Positions 55,399 through 64,000 of a stretch of 64,000 bases of DNA are shown here, piece by piece. Within the stretch, counting starts at the first letter, position 1. The number at the start of each line of letters is the position of its first letter. This stretch comes from Oceanibacterium hippocampi (GTDB taxonomy: Bacteria; Pseudomonadota; Alphaproteobacteria; Sneathiellales; Sneathiellaceae). Made by a program: the position numbers and the translations under genes. The notes below the pieces were generated by a model. That model was not told the origin of the DNA. It was given only the letters and a program-made list of their open reading frames with translations, and made no database searches. The DNA is taken from NCBI RefSeq assembly GCF_900172325.1, contig NZ_FWFR01000001.1, forward strand, positions 2,062,335 through 2,126,334, written 5' to 3'.

Positions 55399-56616
55399 TC
55401 AGGCGGCGCTGCGGCCGCCGGCGGCGCCGGCCCGCAATGCCACTTCCAGCAGGCCGCAGAGCGTCCCGATGCCGTTCGCGATGGCCTCTTCATGCAGGAG
55501 GGAGAAGCTCAGTCGCAAGTTGTTCGCGCCGCTGCCGTCGGTGAAGAAGGCGCGCCCCGGGACGAAGGCGATGTTCAGTTCCATCGCCTTCGCGAGCAGG
55601 ACATCGCTGTCGAGGTCGGGCGGCAGGGTCAGCCAGACGAACAGGCCACCGGCCGGCCTGGTGAAGCCGACGCCGGCCGGGGCATGGCGGTCGAGCGCCG
55701 CCAGCATCGCATCGCGGCGCCCGGCATAAAGGGCGCGCGCCCGTTGCACCGCCCCGTCGAAGGAGGTGCTGGCGATGCGGTGGACGACCTGCTGGTTGAT
55801 CGTCGCCGTGTGCAGGTCGGCGGCCTGCTTGATGAGGGTCAGGCGGCGAATGAGCGCGGCCGGTCCGCAGACCCAGCCGACCCGCAGCCCGGGCGACAAC
55901 GTCTTCGAGAAAGTCCCGCAGTAAAGCGTTCTCGCGGCGTCGATGGAACCGCTGTCGGCAATGTCGAGCGCCGCCATCGACGGCAGGCTCTCGCCCTCGT
56001 AGCGGAGGTCGGCATAGGCGGCGTCCTCGACCACGATCGCGCCGGCGCGGCGGGCGAAGGCGAGGGCGGCCTCCCGTTCCCGGACCGTCAGCGTCTCGCC
56101 GCTCGGGTTGGCGAAATCGGGGACGAGGTACACGAGCTTCGCCGGCCCGGATTCACTGACCGCGTCGGCATGGAAGCGCATCGCGACGAAGGCCGGGTCG
56201 AAGGCGGAGAAGGATTGCAGGGCGCCCAGATAGGTCGGTGCCGCGGTGACGAGCGCATCGCCCGGGTCCAGGAAGAGCTTGCCGATCAGGTCGAGCGCCT
56301 GCTGCGAGCCATGGGTGACGAGGACATGCTCCTCCGTGCAGGCCACGCCGCGCGCGGTCATCATCCGGGCGATCCACTGGCGGAGCGGCGGATAGCCTTC
56401 GCTGGTGGAATATTGCAGGCTCGCGCCGCTGTCCGTCAGCGCCTCGGCATAGGCCTCGCGGAAGGCCGCGACATCGAACAGCGACGGCTCGGGAATGCCG
56501 CCGGCGAATGACGTCATGCCCGGTCGCTCGATGACCTTCAGCAGTTCGCGGATCTCCGAGGCGCGCATGCGGTGCGCGCGACGGGAGAGGGGATAGTCGG
56601 GGCGGTCGAACGTCAC
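55399..56616 (-). CDS. PLP-dependent aminotransferase (2-aminoadipate/LysN-like)
   Basis: The 405-residue fold-type I aminotransferase has the PLP Lys in YCGTFSKTLSPGLRVGW, the Asp of VVEDAAYADL and the PLP-phosphate region LVTHGSQQALDL. The N terminus, MTSFAGGIPEPSLFDVAAF, is typical of LysN-type transaminases that are close to the MocR domain but lack the DNA-binding half. It lies 72 bp upstream of the MFS gene on the same strand, so the two may be cotranscribed. Confidence 0.88.
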   Translation of the reverse strand: MTFDRPDYPLSRRAHRMRASEIRELLKVIERPGMTSFAGGIPEPSLFDVAAFREAYAEALTDSGASLQYSTSEGYPPLRQWIARMMTARGVACTEEHVLVTHGSQQALDLIGKLFLDPGDALVTAAPTYLGALQSFSAFDPAFVAMRFHADAVSESGPAKLVYLVPDFANPSGETLTVREREAALAFARRAGAIVVEDAAYADLRYEGESLPSMAALDIADSGSIDAARTLYCGTFSKTLSPGLRVGWVCGPAALIRRLTLIKQAADLHTATINQQVVHRIASTSFDGAVQRARALYAGRRDAMLAALDRHAPAGVGFTRPAGGLFVWLTLPPDLDSDVLLAKAMELNIAFVPGRAFFTDGSGANNLRLSFSLLHEEAIANGIGTLCGLLEVALRAGAAGGRSAA

Positions 56617-56685
56617 GGTCGTGTTCCTCGAGCGGTTGGATGCGCCGGCGGGCGGTGCGCGCGCCGGGGCGATCCGGGGTTTCGG

Positions 56686-57672
56686 TCAGGCATTCCCGTC
56701 CGCCGGCGATCGCCACGGATTGGCCCCGTCGACGAGCCACGACACGGTGTCGCGCCAGAAGCGGACTTCATGGGCCGAGTGGAACAGGCCGAAATGGCCT
56801 GTCGGACCGGCGGTGAAATAATCCGGTCCGAGATGCACCAGCGTCTTCGGGGCGTTCCGGTAGTAGCTCAGGCCCCGGCGCACGGCGGGCGGCGTCGCGT
56901 AGATGTCGTCATGTGTCGCGATGGCGAGCAGGGGGGCGGTGACGGCGTCGAAGCGGGCGAGGATCTCGGCCCGACGGGATGCGGGGTAGCTCGCCTCCAT
57001 CCGCGCCCGGCGGAAACTCCACTCGTTCGCGACGCCGGCCGGCAGGTCTTCCAGCCAGCCCAGCCGCCGGCCGGGGAAGTAGCCGCACAGGGCGGTGACG
57101 AGGGGCATCGCCAGATGCCACTTCACGAACAGCCGGAGCCGCTGGCGGGCCGCGTAGTCCGGCCAGTAGGCGTACTGGGCGCCGACCGTCAGGATCCGCT
57201 CGACCGCGCCGGCACTTGCCGCCAGGCCCGGCAGGAACCCGCCGATGCTGTGGCCGACGACCGCGATCCGGCCATCGGGATCGCGGGCGCGCAGGAAGCG
57301 CACCGCGGCGTCGAAATCGTACTCGCCCCAGTCGCGCCAGCGATAGCCGCAGCCTCTGAGCGATGCCGGGCGGGACGCGCCGATCCCCCGGTAATCGTAG
57401 GTCAGCGCGTTCAGGCCGTGCCGGGTGAGAAAGCGGGCGTAGCGGTGATAGTAGCTCGCGAGAACGCCGGTCGCAGGATTGACGATGACCGTCCGGGATG
57501 CCGTGCCGGGTCGGGCCGGCCAGAATTCGCCGCGCAGCCTGACCCCGTCGCTGCAGGCGAATTCGACCGGGATCGCCCCGGCGGCAGCCTGCTGCGGTTG
57601 CGCCGTTGCCGTCGCAGGCGCCCGGTCCGGGCCGCCGTCCTGCCGTATCCTGTCCGGAATCCCGTGCGTCAT
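56686..57672 (-). CDS. Alpha/beta hydrolase
   Basis: The 328-residue hydrolase has the nucleophile elbow GHSIGG (in IAVVGHSIGGFLPGLA), an oxyanion region TYDYRGIGASRP, the acid in ATHDDIYATP and the late His in GPTGHFGLFH. No signal peptide is present. It resembles ORF-type esterases/lipases of unknown substrate. ATG 57672 is the start; the continuing leftward-open frame into LigD is a shadow. Confidence 0.86.
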   Translation of the reverse strand: MTHGIPDRIRQDGGPDRAPATATAQPQQAAAGAIPVEFACSDGVRLRGEFWPARPGTASRTVIVNPATGVLASYYHRYARFLTRHGLNALTYDYRGIGASRPASLRGCGYRWRDWGEYDFDAAVRFLRARDPDGRIAVVGHSIGGFLPGLAASAGAVERILTVGAQYAYWPDYAARQRLRLFVKWHLAMPLVTALCGYFPGRRLGWLEDLPAGVANEWSFRRARMEASYPASRRAEILARFDAVTAPLLAIATHDDIYATPPAVRRGLSYYRNAPKTLVHLGPDYFTAGPTGHFGLFHSAHEVRFWRDTVSWLVDGANPWRSPADGNA

Positions 57673-57711
57673 GTTGGCCCCGGTGTCGCCTCGCTTCCGG
57701 CGATGGCGGCG

Positions 57712-57772
57712 CAATGAGACAGTATTGCTGACATAAATACATTTTTCCGGAATGGTATCAAGCGTCTCATTG
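57712..57772 (-). promoter_or_regulatory. Promoter flanked by a 9-bp inverted repeat, upstream of the alpha/beta hydrolase
   Basis: On the minus strand TTGATA (57756-57761) and TATTTA (57734-57739) are spaced 16 bases and form a sigma-70-like promoter in an A+T-rich patch. The inverted repeat CAATGAGAC (57712-57720) and GTCTCATTG (57764-57772) brackets it exactly, so a regulator could grip both edges. Confidence 0.5.
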
Positions 57773-57815
57773 TCGGGAATACAAAATTTCCCCGGCGACG
57801 CCCGGTGCGACCGCA

Positions 57816-60260
57816 TCAGGCGCCGACTGCCTCGTGCATCGCCCGGGTGATAGACTGGCGCCAGCCGGACGCCGCCTTCCACGGATCGTCCGTCTCGATC
57901 CGCTCCAGGACATCGGCGACGCGGAAACCGCGGGCCGATTCCAGGGTCGCGAGCTCGTCCCAGGCGACCGGCATTGCCACCGGGCCGCCTTCCCGGGCGC
58001 GCGTCGAATAGGGCGCGATCGCCGTGGCGCCGCGCCGGTTGCGGAGCCAGTCGATGAAGATGCGGCCCTTGCGCTTCGCCTTGGAGGCGGTCGCCGTGTA
58101 GCGCTTCGGCGCGTCCCCGGCGAGGGTCCGCGCGAAGGCCTCGGCGAACCGCCCGACATCCGCCGCCGTCGCCCGGCGGACCAGCGGGACGGTGACGTGA
58201 ATGCCCTTGCCGCCGGTCACCAGCGGCAGGCTTTCCAGGCCGATGTCGGCGAGCCGGCCGTGCATGTCGAACGCGGCGGCCCTGACCTCGGAAAAGGCGA
58301 GGCCCTCGTCCGGGTCGAGGTCGAAGACCAGCCGTTCGGGCCGCTCCAGCGCATCGATTCGCGACCACCAGAGATGGAACTCGAGCGTCCCCATCTGGAC
58401 CGCGGAAACGAGGCCCGCGGCATCCCGCACATACATGTAGCTTTCCGTCTCGCCGGAGCTTTCCTCGATCGCCACACGGCGGATCGGATCGGGGAAGCCG
58501 GTGCCGGCATGTTTCTGGAAGAAGCAGGATTTCCGCCGGCCCTGTGGGCAGCGGACCAGCGACAGCGGCCGCCCGGCGACATGCGCCAGCATGCGGTCGG
58601 CGACCCGTTCGTAGTAGCGGGCAAGCGCGATCTTCGTCAGGCCCTGTTCGGGATAGACGGCCCGGTCCGGATGGGTGATTCGGATCCCGGCCACCAAATG
58701 ACCGTCCGCATCCTGCGTTCGCCCGGGCGTTTCCATGCGCACCTCGCGGGCGTCCTTGTCCTCGCGCAGCCCCAGGAAGACCCCGTGCCGGACATGGCCG
58801 TCGGCGGTGAACTCGGTGAAATCCACCTCGGCGACCTGCTTCGGCGTGACCCAGCGGGCGTGCCGGGCGATCGCCGCCGGCACCTTGTCGAACGGCGCGG
58901 TCTTGCGGGCGAGGGGCTTCAGCGCCGCCGCGACCTGTTCCATGACAGCCCCGGAGAAGCCGGTGCCGACGCGGCCGCGATAGCGGAGGGCGCCGTTCTC
59001 GAAGCTGCCGAGCAGCAGCGAGGCGAAGGGGCGGCCGCGCTTGTCCGACGGCGAGTAGCCGCCGATGACGAATTCCTGTCGCCGGGTGCATTTGACCTTC
59101 CGCCAGGCGCCATTCCGCCGCCCGGAATAGGGCGCGTCCGCGCGCTTGGAGACGATGCCCTCCTGTCCGGCCCGGCAGATCGACCGGAAGACCTCGGGCC
59201 CGCTGCCGCGCACATGCTCGCTGTAGCGCAGCACGCCGGACCGCCCGGCGCTTTCGAGGAGGGTGGCAAGGCGTTCCTTCCGTTCGATCAGCGGGCGTTT
59301 CCGGAGGTCCTCGCCGTCCAGCGAGAGCAGGTCGAAGGCGTAGAAGCGCAGGCTGCCGCCGGATTTGAGCGCCGCCTGCAGGGCCGAGAAGGTCGACGAT
59401 CCCGACTGGCCGGCAGCGACCACCTCGCCGTCGATCAGCGCCCGCCCGCATTCGAGGTCGGCGGCGGCGTCGGCGATCCCGGCGAACCGGTCGGTCCAGT
59501 CGTGGCCGCCGCGCGTGTAGCAGCGCACCGTCCCGCCGCCGATCGCGACCAGGCAGCGGTAGCCGTCGAACTTCACCTCGTGCAGCCAGTCGTCCCCGGC
59601 CGGGGCCTCGGAGACGAGGCGCGCGAGTTGCGGTGCCTCGAAGCCCGGTCGTTCCCCGACGTCGGGTTCCGCGTTCCGGGCGATGGCATCCATGCCGCGT
59701 TCGCTCGCCACGCTTTTCGTCTCCCGCTCGATCAGGGGCCGGCCCGAGATTCGGGCGGCATCGTCGTCGGCCTTGATCAGGAGCCAGTTCTCGCGCTTCT
59801 CGCGCTTCCTTGCCGCCATGCGGACGAGGATCCACTCGCCCTTCATCCGTTCGCCGTGGGCGATGAAATGCAGCTTGCCCCCGGACAGGCCGGCGTCGGG
59901 ATCGCCCTTCGGTTCCCAGGCGCCGGTGTCCCAGAGCATGACGGTGCCGGCGCCGTACTCGCCCTCCGGGATCACGCCCTCGAAATCGCCGTAGGAGAGC
60001 GGGTGATCCTCGGTGCGGACGGCGAGGCGCTTGTCCGCCGGGTCGAGGCTCGGCCCCTTGGTCACCGCCCAGCTTTTCAGGACGCCGTCCCATTCGAGCC
60101 GGAGGTCGTAGTGCAGCCGGCGCGCGTCGTGCTTCTGGACGAGGAAGGCGAGCTTCCGCGTGCGCCGCCGTCCGCGCCGGCCCGGCGGCTCGGCGGTCCG
60201 CGCGAAATCGCGGCGCGCGTTGTAGGCGTCGAGCGGCCGCGAGGGGGTGCGCCCGCTCAT
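57816..60260 (-). CDS. ligD: DNA ligase D (NHEJ)
   Basis: The 814-residue repair enzyme has, in order, an N-terminal 3'-phosphoesterase (HYDLRLEWDGVLKSWAV, residues about 1-160), an ATP-dependent ligase (KFDGYR at about residue 229 is the K-x-D-G motif) and a C-terminal primase/polymerase (WWSRIDALERPERLVFDLDPDEG). This PE-Lig-Pol order is the Pseudomonas type; mycobacteria use Pol-PE-Lig. It repairs double-strand breaks with Ku, which overlaps its start by four bases. Confidence 0.95.
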   Translation of the reverse strand: MSGRTPSRPLDAYNARRDFARTAEPPGRRGRRRTRKLAFLVQKHDARRLHYDLRLEWDGVLKSWAVTKGPSLDPADKRLAVRTEDHPLSYGDFEGVIPEGEYGAGTVMLWDTGAWEPKGDPDAGLSGGKLHFIAHGERMKGEWILVRMAARKREKRENWLLIKADDDAARISGRPLIERETKSVASERGMDAIARNAEPDVGERPGFEAPQLARLVSEAPAGDDWLHEVKFDGYRCLVAIGGGTVRCYTRGGHDWTDRFAGIADAAADLECGRALIDGEVVAAGQSGSSTFSALQAALKSGGSLRFYAFDLLSLDGEDLRKRPLIERKERLATLLESAGRSGVLRYSEHVRGSGPEVFRSICRAGQEGIVSKRADAPYSGRRNGAWRKVKCTRRQEFVIGGYSPSDKRGRPFASLLLGSFENGALRYRGRVGTGFSGAVMEQVAAALKPLARKTAPFDKVPAAIARHARWVTPKQVAEVDFTEFTADGHVRHGVFLGLREDKDAREVRMETPGRTQDADGHLVAGIRITHPDRAVYPEQGLTKIALARYYERVADRMLAHVAGRPLSLVRCPQGRRKSCFFQKHAGTGFPDPIRRVAIEESSGETESYMYVRDAAGLVSAVQMGTLEFHLWWSRIDALERPERLVFDLDPDEGLAFSEVRAAAFDMHGRLADIGLESLPLVTGGKGIHVTVPLVRRATAADVGRFAEAFARTLAGDAPKRYTATASKAKRKGRIFIDWLRNRRGATAIAPYSTRAREGGPVAMPVAWDELATLESARGFRVADVLERIETDDPWKAASGWRQSITRAMHEAVGA

Positions 60261-61153
60261 GCCGCCTTCGGGCCCGACTTCCGCGCGCGGCCGGATTTCG
60301 ACGCCGGTTTCGCCTTCGACGCCGGTTTCGCCTTCGACCCGGATTTCGACCGGGGCGAGGATTTCGTCGTCTCCAGGCTCTTCTTCAGCGCCGACATCAG
60401 GTCGACGACATTGTCGCCGCTCGTCTCGCGCCGATCGTCCCCGGCGGTCACCTTTCGGGACTTGCGGCTGCCGCGCTTGCGCTCGATCAGGTCGCGGAGC
60501 GCGTCGGCGTAGTGGTTCCGGAACGACGTCGCGTCGAACGGCGCGGTCTTCTTCCCGATCAGCGTGGTCGCGACCTCGAGCAGTTCCTTGTCGGACTTCT
60601 TCGCCCGGATGTCGGCGAACAGCGGCTCGGCCTCGCGGATCTCCTCGGCATAGCGCAGGGTCTCGAGCAGCAGCCCGTCACCGCAGGGCCGGACGGCGGC
60701 GAGATATTCCTTGCCGCGAAGCGCCAGCTGGCCGAGGCCGATCTTCTCCGATTCCCTGAGGGCATCGCGCACGACATTGTAGGCGTCCATGGCGAGCTCG
60801 TCGGTCGGCACGAGGTAATAGGGCTTGTCGTAATAGAGCGGGGCGATCTCGCAGGCGCCGACGAACTGCACCAGTTCGAGTGTCCGCTTCGTCTCCAGCC
60901 GGATCGCCTCGATCTCGTCAGGGTCGAGCAGGACGTAATTGTCCTTCTCGTATTCGAAGCCCTTCACGATGTCGTCGCGGTCGACCGGGCCGATGCCCTC
61001 GACGACCTTCCGGTAATGCACCGGCTTGCCGCTCGGCTCGTGGATCTGGCGGAACGACAGGGACGCGCCGGATTTCGTCGCGCTGTACATCTCGACCGGG
61101 ATCGAGACGAGCGAGAGACGGAGCTGGCCCTTCCAGAGGGAACGCGGCGCCAT
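60257..61153 (-). CDS. Ku protein (NHEJ)
   Basis: The 298-residue dimer-forming end-binding protein begins SLWKGQLRLSLVSIPVEMYSA and has the Ku core (VEGIGPVDRDDIVKGFEYEKDNYVLLD). A long Lys/Ser/Pro-rich C-terminal tail (GSKAKPASKAKPASKSGRAR) binds DNA in related proteins. The DNA of the tail is a tandem 18-bp repeat. The bacterial Ku-LigD operon completes a non-homologous end-joining unit. Confidence 0.95.
   Translation of the reverse strand: MAPRSLWKGQLRLSLVSIPVEMYSATKSGASLSFRQIHEPSGKPVHYRKVVEGIGPVDRDDIVKGFEYEKDNYVLLDPDEIEAIRLETKRTLELVQFVGACEIAPLYYDKPYYLVPTDELAMDAYNVVRDALRESEKIGLGQLALRGKEYLAAVRPCGDGLLLETLRYAEEIREAEPLFADIRAKKSDKELLEVATTLIGKKTAPFDATSFRNHYADALRDLIERKRGSRKSRKVTAGDDRRETSGDNVVDLMSALKKSLETTKSSPRSKSGSKAKPASKAKPASKSGRARKSGPKAA
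60297..60350. repeat. Tandem 18-bp repeat in the Ku tail
   Basis: Two identical copies of TTCGACGCCGGTTTCGCC (60297-60332) and a degenerate third copy (60333-60350) encode the repeating KAKPASK-type tail of Ku. Such units change number easily. Confidence 0.8.
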
Positions 61154-61337
61154 GGGGCACTCCCGGGATTGTTGATCGACAGGCGGTTGTCCGCCCGTGA
61201 AACGATCCCGGCGCGTGTTGGTTCCGTGGGGAGGAGTTAGGAAAGGGGAACGGTTCGCGCGCTCAACTTCCTCCGGGGCTTGGCGTCCCGCCTGATCCCG
61301 CTATGATCGCGGCACATCGGCGACTTCACCGGGGGAC

Positions 61338-62537
61338 ATGGGCGTGCACGCTCTGGACGGCATCAAGGTTCTGGATCTTTCGCGCGTGCTGGCCGGGCCG
61401 TGGTGCGCGCAGACGCTGGCCGATCTCGGCGCCGACGTGTGGAAGGTCGAGGCGCCGGGCACCGGCGACGACACGCGGACCTGGATGCCGCCGGAGATCG
61501 GCGGGGAATCGACCTATTATCTCTGCGCCAACCGCTCCAAGCGCTCGATCGCGGTCGATTTCCGCACCGCGGCGGGGCAGGAGATCGTCCGCCGCTTCGC
61601 CCGCGAGGCGGACGTGGTGGTGGAGAATTTCCGCCACGGCGCGCTGGAACGCTACGGCCTCGACCATGCCTCGCTCGCCGCGCTCAACCCGCGCCTGATC
61701 TATTGCTCGATCTCCGGCTACGGCCGCACCGGATCGCGCGCCACCGAGCCCGGCTACGACTTCGCCATCCAGGCGGAAAGCGGCCTGATGTCGATCACCG
61801 GCGATCCGGACGGCGAGCCGATGAAGCTCGGCGTCGCGATCGCCGACGTCGCGACCGGCATGAACGCGGTGCAGGCGATCCTGGCGGCGCTGTTCGCCCG
61901 CGAGCGAAGCGGCGAGGGACAGTTCATCGACATGTCGCTGCTCGACAGTGCCGTCTCGCTGCTCGCCAACGTCGCCTCGGGCCACCTGGCGACCGGCGGC
62001 GCGCCGGGCCGTTTCGGCAACGCGCATGCGACCGTCGCACCCTACCAGATCTTCCCGAGCGCGGACGGCAGCTTCGCGCTCGCCGTCGGCAACGACCGGC
62101 AGTTCGCCATCCTGTGCGGCAAGGTGATCGGCCGGCCGGAACTGGCCGAGGATCCGCGCTTCCTCACCAACCGCAAGCGGGTCGACAACCGGGAGGCGCT
62201 GATCCCGATCCTGCGCGAGCATTTCATGACCCGGCCGACCGCCCACTGGATCGCCGCGCTGAAGGCGGCCGGCGTGCCGTCCGGCCAGGTGCGGACGGTG
62301 CCCGAGGTCTTCGCCGCGCCCGAGATCGCCGAGCGCGGCCTGACCGCCGAGGTCGCGGACAAGCGGCACGGGACGCTCAGGCTCATGCGGTCGCCGCTGC
62401 AACTGCGCGGCACGCCGACGCGGGCGCCTTCCGCGCCGCCCCGCCTCGGCGAGCATACCGACGAGCTGTTGCGCGAGGTGCTGGGCGCCAGCGCGGACGA
62501 GATCGCCGAGTGGCGGCGGAACGGCGCCGTTGCCTGA
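61338..62537 (+). CDS. CaiB/BaiF-family CoA-transferase
   Basis: The 399-residue class III CoA-transferase moves CoA between acids. It has LDLSRVLAGPWCAQTLADLGADVWKVE at the N terminus and the catalytic Asp region QFIDMSLLDSAVSLL. Relatives include formyl-CoA and carnitine-CoA transferases. ATG 61338 follows a GGGGG ribosome site. It stands alone, divergent from Ku and convergent with mscL. Confidence 0.9.
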   Translation: MGVHALDGIKVLDLSRVLAGPWCAQTLADLGADVWKVEAPGTGDDTRTWMPPEIGGESTYYLCANRSKRSIAVDFRTAAGQEIVRRFAREADVVVENFRHGALERYGLDHASLAALNPRLIYCSISGYGRTGSRATEPGYDFAIQAESGLMSITGDPDGEPMKLGVAIADVATGMNAVQAILAALFARERSGEGQFIDMSLLDSAVSLLANVASGHLATGGAPGRFGNAHATVAPYQIFPSADGSFALAVGNDRQFAILCGKVIGRPELAEDPRFLTNRKRVDNREALIPILREHFMTRPTAHWIAALKAAGVPSGQVRTVPEVFAAPEIAERGLTAEVADKRHGTLRLMRSPLQLRGTPTRAPSAPPRLGEHTDELLREVLGASADEIAEWRRNGAVA

Positions 62538-62583
62538 GGGCGCCGCCGCCTGATCCGGGCGGGTTCCGGGCGTCACCGCCGCC

Positions 62584-62604
62584 GGGAGCGCCCGTGGCGC
62601 CCCC
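62584..62604. terminator. Candidate bidirectional terminator between the CoA-transferase and mscL
   Basis: GGGAGCGCC-CGT-GGCGCCCCC forms nine stem positions with a single A-C mismatch and a three-base loop. It lies 46 bp past the CoA-transferase and 11 bp past the mscL end, between convergent genes. Confidence 0.5.
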
Positions 62605-62615
62605 GGACGGGCGGA

Positions 62616-63017
62616 TCAGCGCTTGGCGAGAAGGTCGCGGATTTCCTCCAGCAGGACTTCCTGCTTCGGCGGGGCGGCCGGCTCCTTGGGCGCGGCCTCT
62701 TCCTTCTTCTTCAGGGTGTTCATCGCCTTGATGATCAGGAACAGGGCCCAGGCGACGATCACGAAGCTGATGACATTGTTGATGAACAGCCCGTAACTGA
62801 TTGCCACCTCGGCGATATCGGCGGCCTCGTTCCCCTCTTTCAGGACGATTTTCAGGTTGGAAAAGTCGACCCCGCCGAGCAGCAGGCCGATCGGCGGCAT
62901 GAGGACATCGTTCACCAGCGACTTGACGATGGTGCCGAACGCACCGCCGAGAATGAAGCCGACAGCCAGATCGACCACGTTGCCACGCATGGCAAAGTCT
63001 TTGAATTCCTTGAGCAT
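62616..63017 (-). CDS. mscL: Large-conductance mechanosensitive channel
   Basis: The 133-residue inner-membrane channel opens under hypo-osmotic stress. It starts [20 protein letters not shown], continues with the first transmembrane helix [20 protein letters not shown] and PPIGLLLGG, has a second helix, and ends with a cytoplasmic charged bundle ([14 protein letters not shown]). The usual length is matched. It is a monocistronic gene. Confidence 0.95.
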   Translation of the reverse strand: MLKEFKDFAMRGNVVDLAVGFILGGAFGTIVKSLVNDVLMPPIGLLLGGVDFSNLKIVLKEGNEAADIAEVAISYGLFINNVISFVIVAWALFLIIKAMNTLKKKEEAAPKEPAAPPKQEVLLEEIRDLLAKR

Positions 63018-63186
63018 TCTTGTTTCCCTGTTATTGCGCCAGCCATTGTCGAGCGTCGTGACCGCCCTGTCTATGTCGATAGAAGCAGGTTGCGCCCAGG
63101 CCCGAGCGTAACGCCTTGGCGGGAATACGTCGATGCGCCATGCGCTATCGGTCCGGGCCGGCGTTCCGGGCGGCCGCCTCGCTGTG

Positions 63187-64000
63187 TCAGCGTGCCGGCA
63201 GCGCCCCGAGCACGCCCAGGATCTGGGTGTTGATGTGGGGGATCGCGACCAGGTCGCCGAAATGCCCGCGGGTCAGCGGGCCGATGACCCGGAGCCTGTC
63301 GGACGGCGTGCCCGAGCGGTCGACGGCCCGGCATTCGTCGTCGATATCGACGCCGGCGCCGGACGGATCGGGGCGGATCAGGCCGCGCGCGGCGAGCGCC
63401 GCGATCAGCGGGTTACCGCTGGCGCCGATGTCCGCGTTCGGGCCGGTGCAGTTGACCACGCCCCGGACCCGGAGCGACGAGGCGGCGTCCCCGCCGCGTG
63501 GACGATAGCGGATCGCCAGCTGCCCGCCCTCGGCGTTCACCGCCTCGACCCGGGCGCGCAGGAAGGCGAGCCGGCCGTCCGCCTCGGCGCGGCGCAGGAT
63601 GGCGGCGATCTGGGGCGCGATGCGGAAGCGGTGGACGTCGTAGAAGGCGCGCAGGTGGCGCAGCGTGCGCCGGCGCTCGTGATCGGACAGGTTGCGCCAG
63701 AGGAGCGGCGCGGCGTCCCGGAGGTCGTCGAAGGCCGACTGCCAGCCTTCGCCCCTGGCCTCGAGTTCGGCGATCTCCTCGCGGGCCCGCCGCAGGCTGA
63801 TCCGGGCCCGGTCGGGGATGCCGTGGCGGCGGATGAAGCCCGGCGGCTTGAGCGCCATTTTCGCCAGCCGTTCCGCCGCCGGCGGCAGCACGCCCTGTTC
63901 GCGGGGCCGGAGGCCGCGGCGGGAGATCACCGTGATCCGCGCCCGCCGACCGGAGCGGAGCAGGGTTGCCGCGACGTCCGCCGTGGTCAGCGCGGAGCCG
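63187..64000 (-). CDS. FAD/NAD(P)-binding protein (YdhS-like), truncated by the window edge
   Basis: The minus-strand frame stays open to the last base of the window, so the N terminus is missing. The visible part begins [20 protein letters not shown], an FAD/NAD(P)-binding segment, followed by [14 protein letters not shown] and later GVVNCTGPN and [20 protein letters not shown]. This matches the 'FAD-NAD(P)-binding' (HI0933/YdhS-like) family, whose function is largely unknown. A GTG at 63930 is an internal residue and not the start. Confidence 0.8.
   Translation of the reverse strand, partial: GSALTTADVAATLLRSGRRARITVISRRGLRPREQGVLPPAAERLAKMALKPPGFIRRHGIPDRARISLRRAREEIAELEARGEGWQSAFDDLRDAAPLLWRNLSDHERRRTLRHLRAFYDVHRFRIAPQIAAILRRAEADGRLAFLRARVEAVNAEGGQLAIRYRPRGGDAASSLRVRGVVNCTGPNADIGASGNPLIAALAARGLIRPDPSGAGVDIDDECRAVDRSGTPSDRLRVIGPLTRGHFGDLVAIPHINTQILGVLGALPAR

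Noticed and set aside
57712-57772. Site-specific invertible promoter
   Set aside because: The spacer is only 43 bp, far shorter than known invertible promoters, and no recombinase gene is nearby. A pair of regulator arms is simpler; the observation is kept with that caveat.
56686-60093. An 1135-codon minus-strand frame running from LigD into the alpha/beta hydrolase
   Set aside because: Its N-terminal two thirds are a wrong-frame reading of ligD. Only the part from 57672 encodes a sensible protein.
57834-60512. An 892-codon open frame on the plus strand opposite LigD and Ku
   Set aside because: It is antisense to two unmistakable genes, has Arg/Gly/Ala-rich low-complexity translation and no recognisable domain. 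Such frames arise from G+C-rich codon bias.

Overview
The window reads as a chromosomal segment of a G+C-rich alphaproteobacterium. It has dense genes, many 4-base ATGA overlaps and a conserved ppx-rlmE / guaB-rsmB-guaA core like that of Rhodospirillales-type genomes; the order-level placement is an inference from gene content and codon bias only. No rRNA, CRISPR array, transposase, integrase or phage gene was found. One tRNA gene, tRNA-Gln(CUG), is present.

Layout. (1) 0.5-4.5 kb: glnS, two tandem paralogous small alpha/beta proteins (one broken by a one-base frameshift) and an MFS exporter. (2) 4.6-13.6 kb: a LacI-family regulator divergent from an operon of an NMT1/THI5-type ABC importer, an FAD oxidoreductase, an M19 dipeptidase-like protein, an aldehyde dehydrogenase and an amidohydrolase. 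Two LacI-type operators lie in the divergent promoter region. The whole segment lies between two 31-bp imperfect direct repeats 9.1 kb apart, and a tRNA T-arm remnant lies beside the right copy, so it looks like an inserted catabolic module. (3) 14-16 kb: NADP-type gdhA, a perfect 12-bp hairpin terminator, a GST and an atypical SDR.

(4) 17-32.7 kb: two divergent transcription units around a TetR regulator. Leftward are an isovaleryl-CoA-dehydrogenase-like ACAD, a MaoC hydratase, a CitE/HpcH lyase and a beta-keto-acid cleavage enzyme (BKACE). Rightward are TetR, a split biotin carboxylase and BCCP, an MCC/GCC-type carboxyltransferase, a complete HAAT (Liv-type) importer, an acyl-CoA synthetase and an SDR. 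The set makes biochemical sense as uptake, CoA activation, dehydrogenation, gamma-carboxylation, hydration, retro-aldol/Claisen cleavage and BKACE transfer of a beta-branched acid. It would be a Liu/Atu-like pathway in which the usual enoyl-CoA hydratase and HMG-CoA lyase are replaced by MaoC and CitE proteins. This is the best candidate here for an undescribed system.

(5) 32.8-41.6 kb: housekeeping genes: tRNA-Gln, Ppx/GppA, RlmE, a transglutaminase-like protein, a hotdog protein, GuaB, RsmB, an exported TPR protein and GuaA. (6) 41.6-47.4 kb: GNAT, an exported AhpD-like protein, a TTC38-like TPR protein with a 51-codon DUF1127-type gene behind it, a divergent LysR, a P-loop protein, a rhodanese and an MBL-fold hydrolase. 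(7) 47.4-56.6 kb: a MocR-centred cluster (LysE exporter, PNPOx-like protein, cupin, beta-hydroxyacid dehydrogenase, serine hydrolase, MocR, SDR, DJ-1/PfpI, MFS, aminotransferase). The octamer GATACRAT or its complement recurs in its control regions and suggests a local regulon. (8) 56.7-64 kb: alpha/beta hydrolase, a bacterial NHEJ pair (LigD-Ku), a CaiB-type CoA-transferase, MscL and a 5'-truncated FAD/NAD(P)-binding protein running off the window edge.
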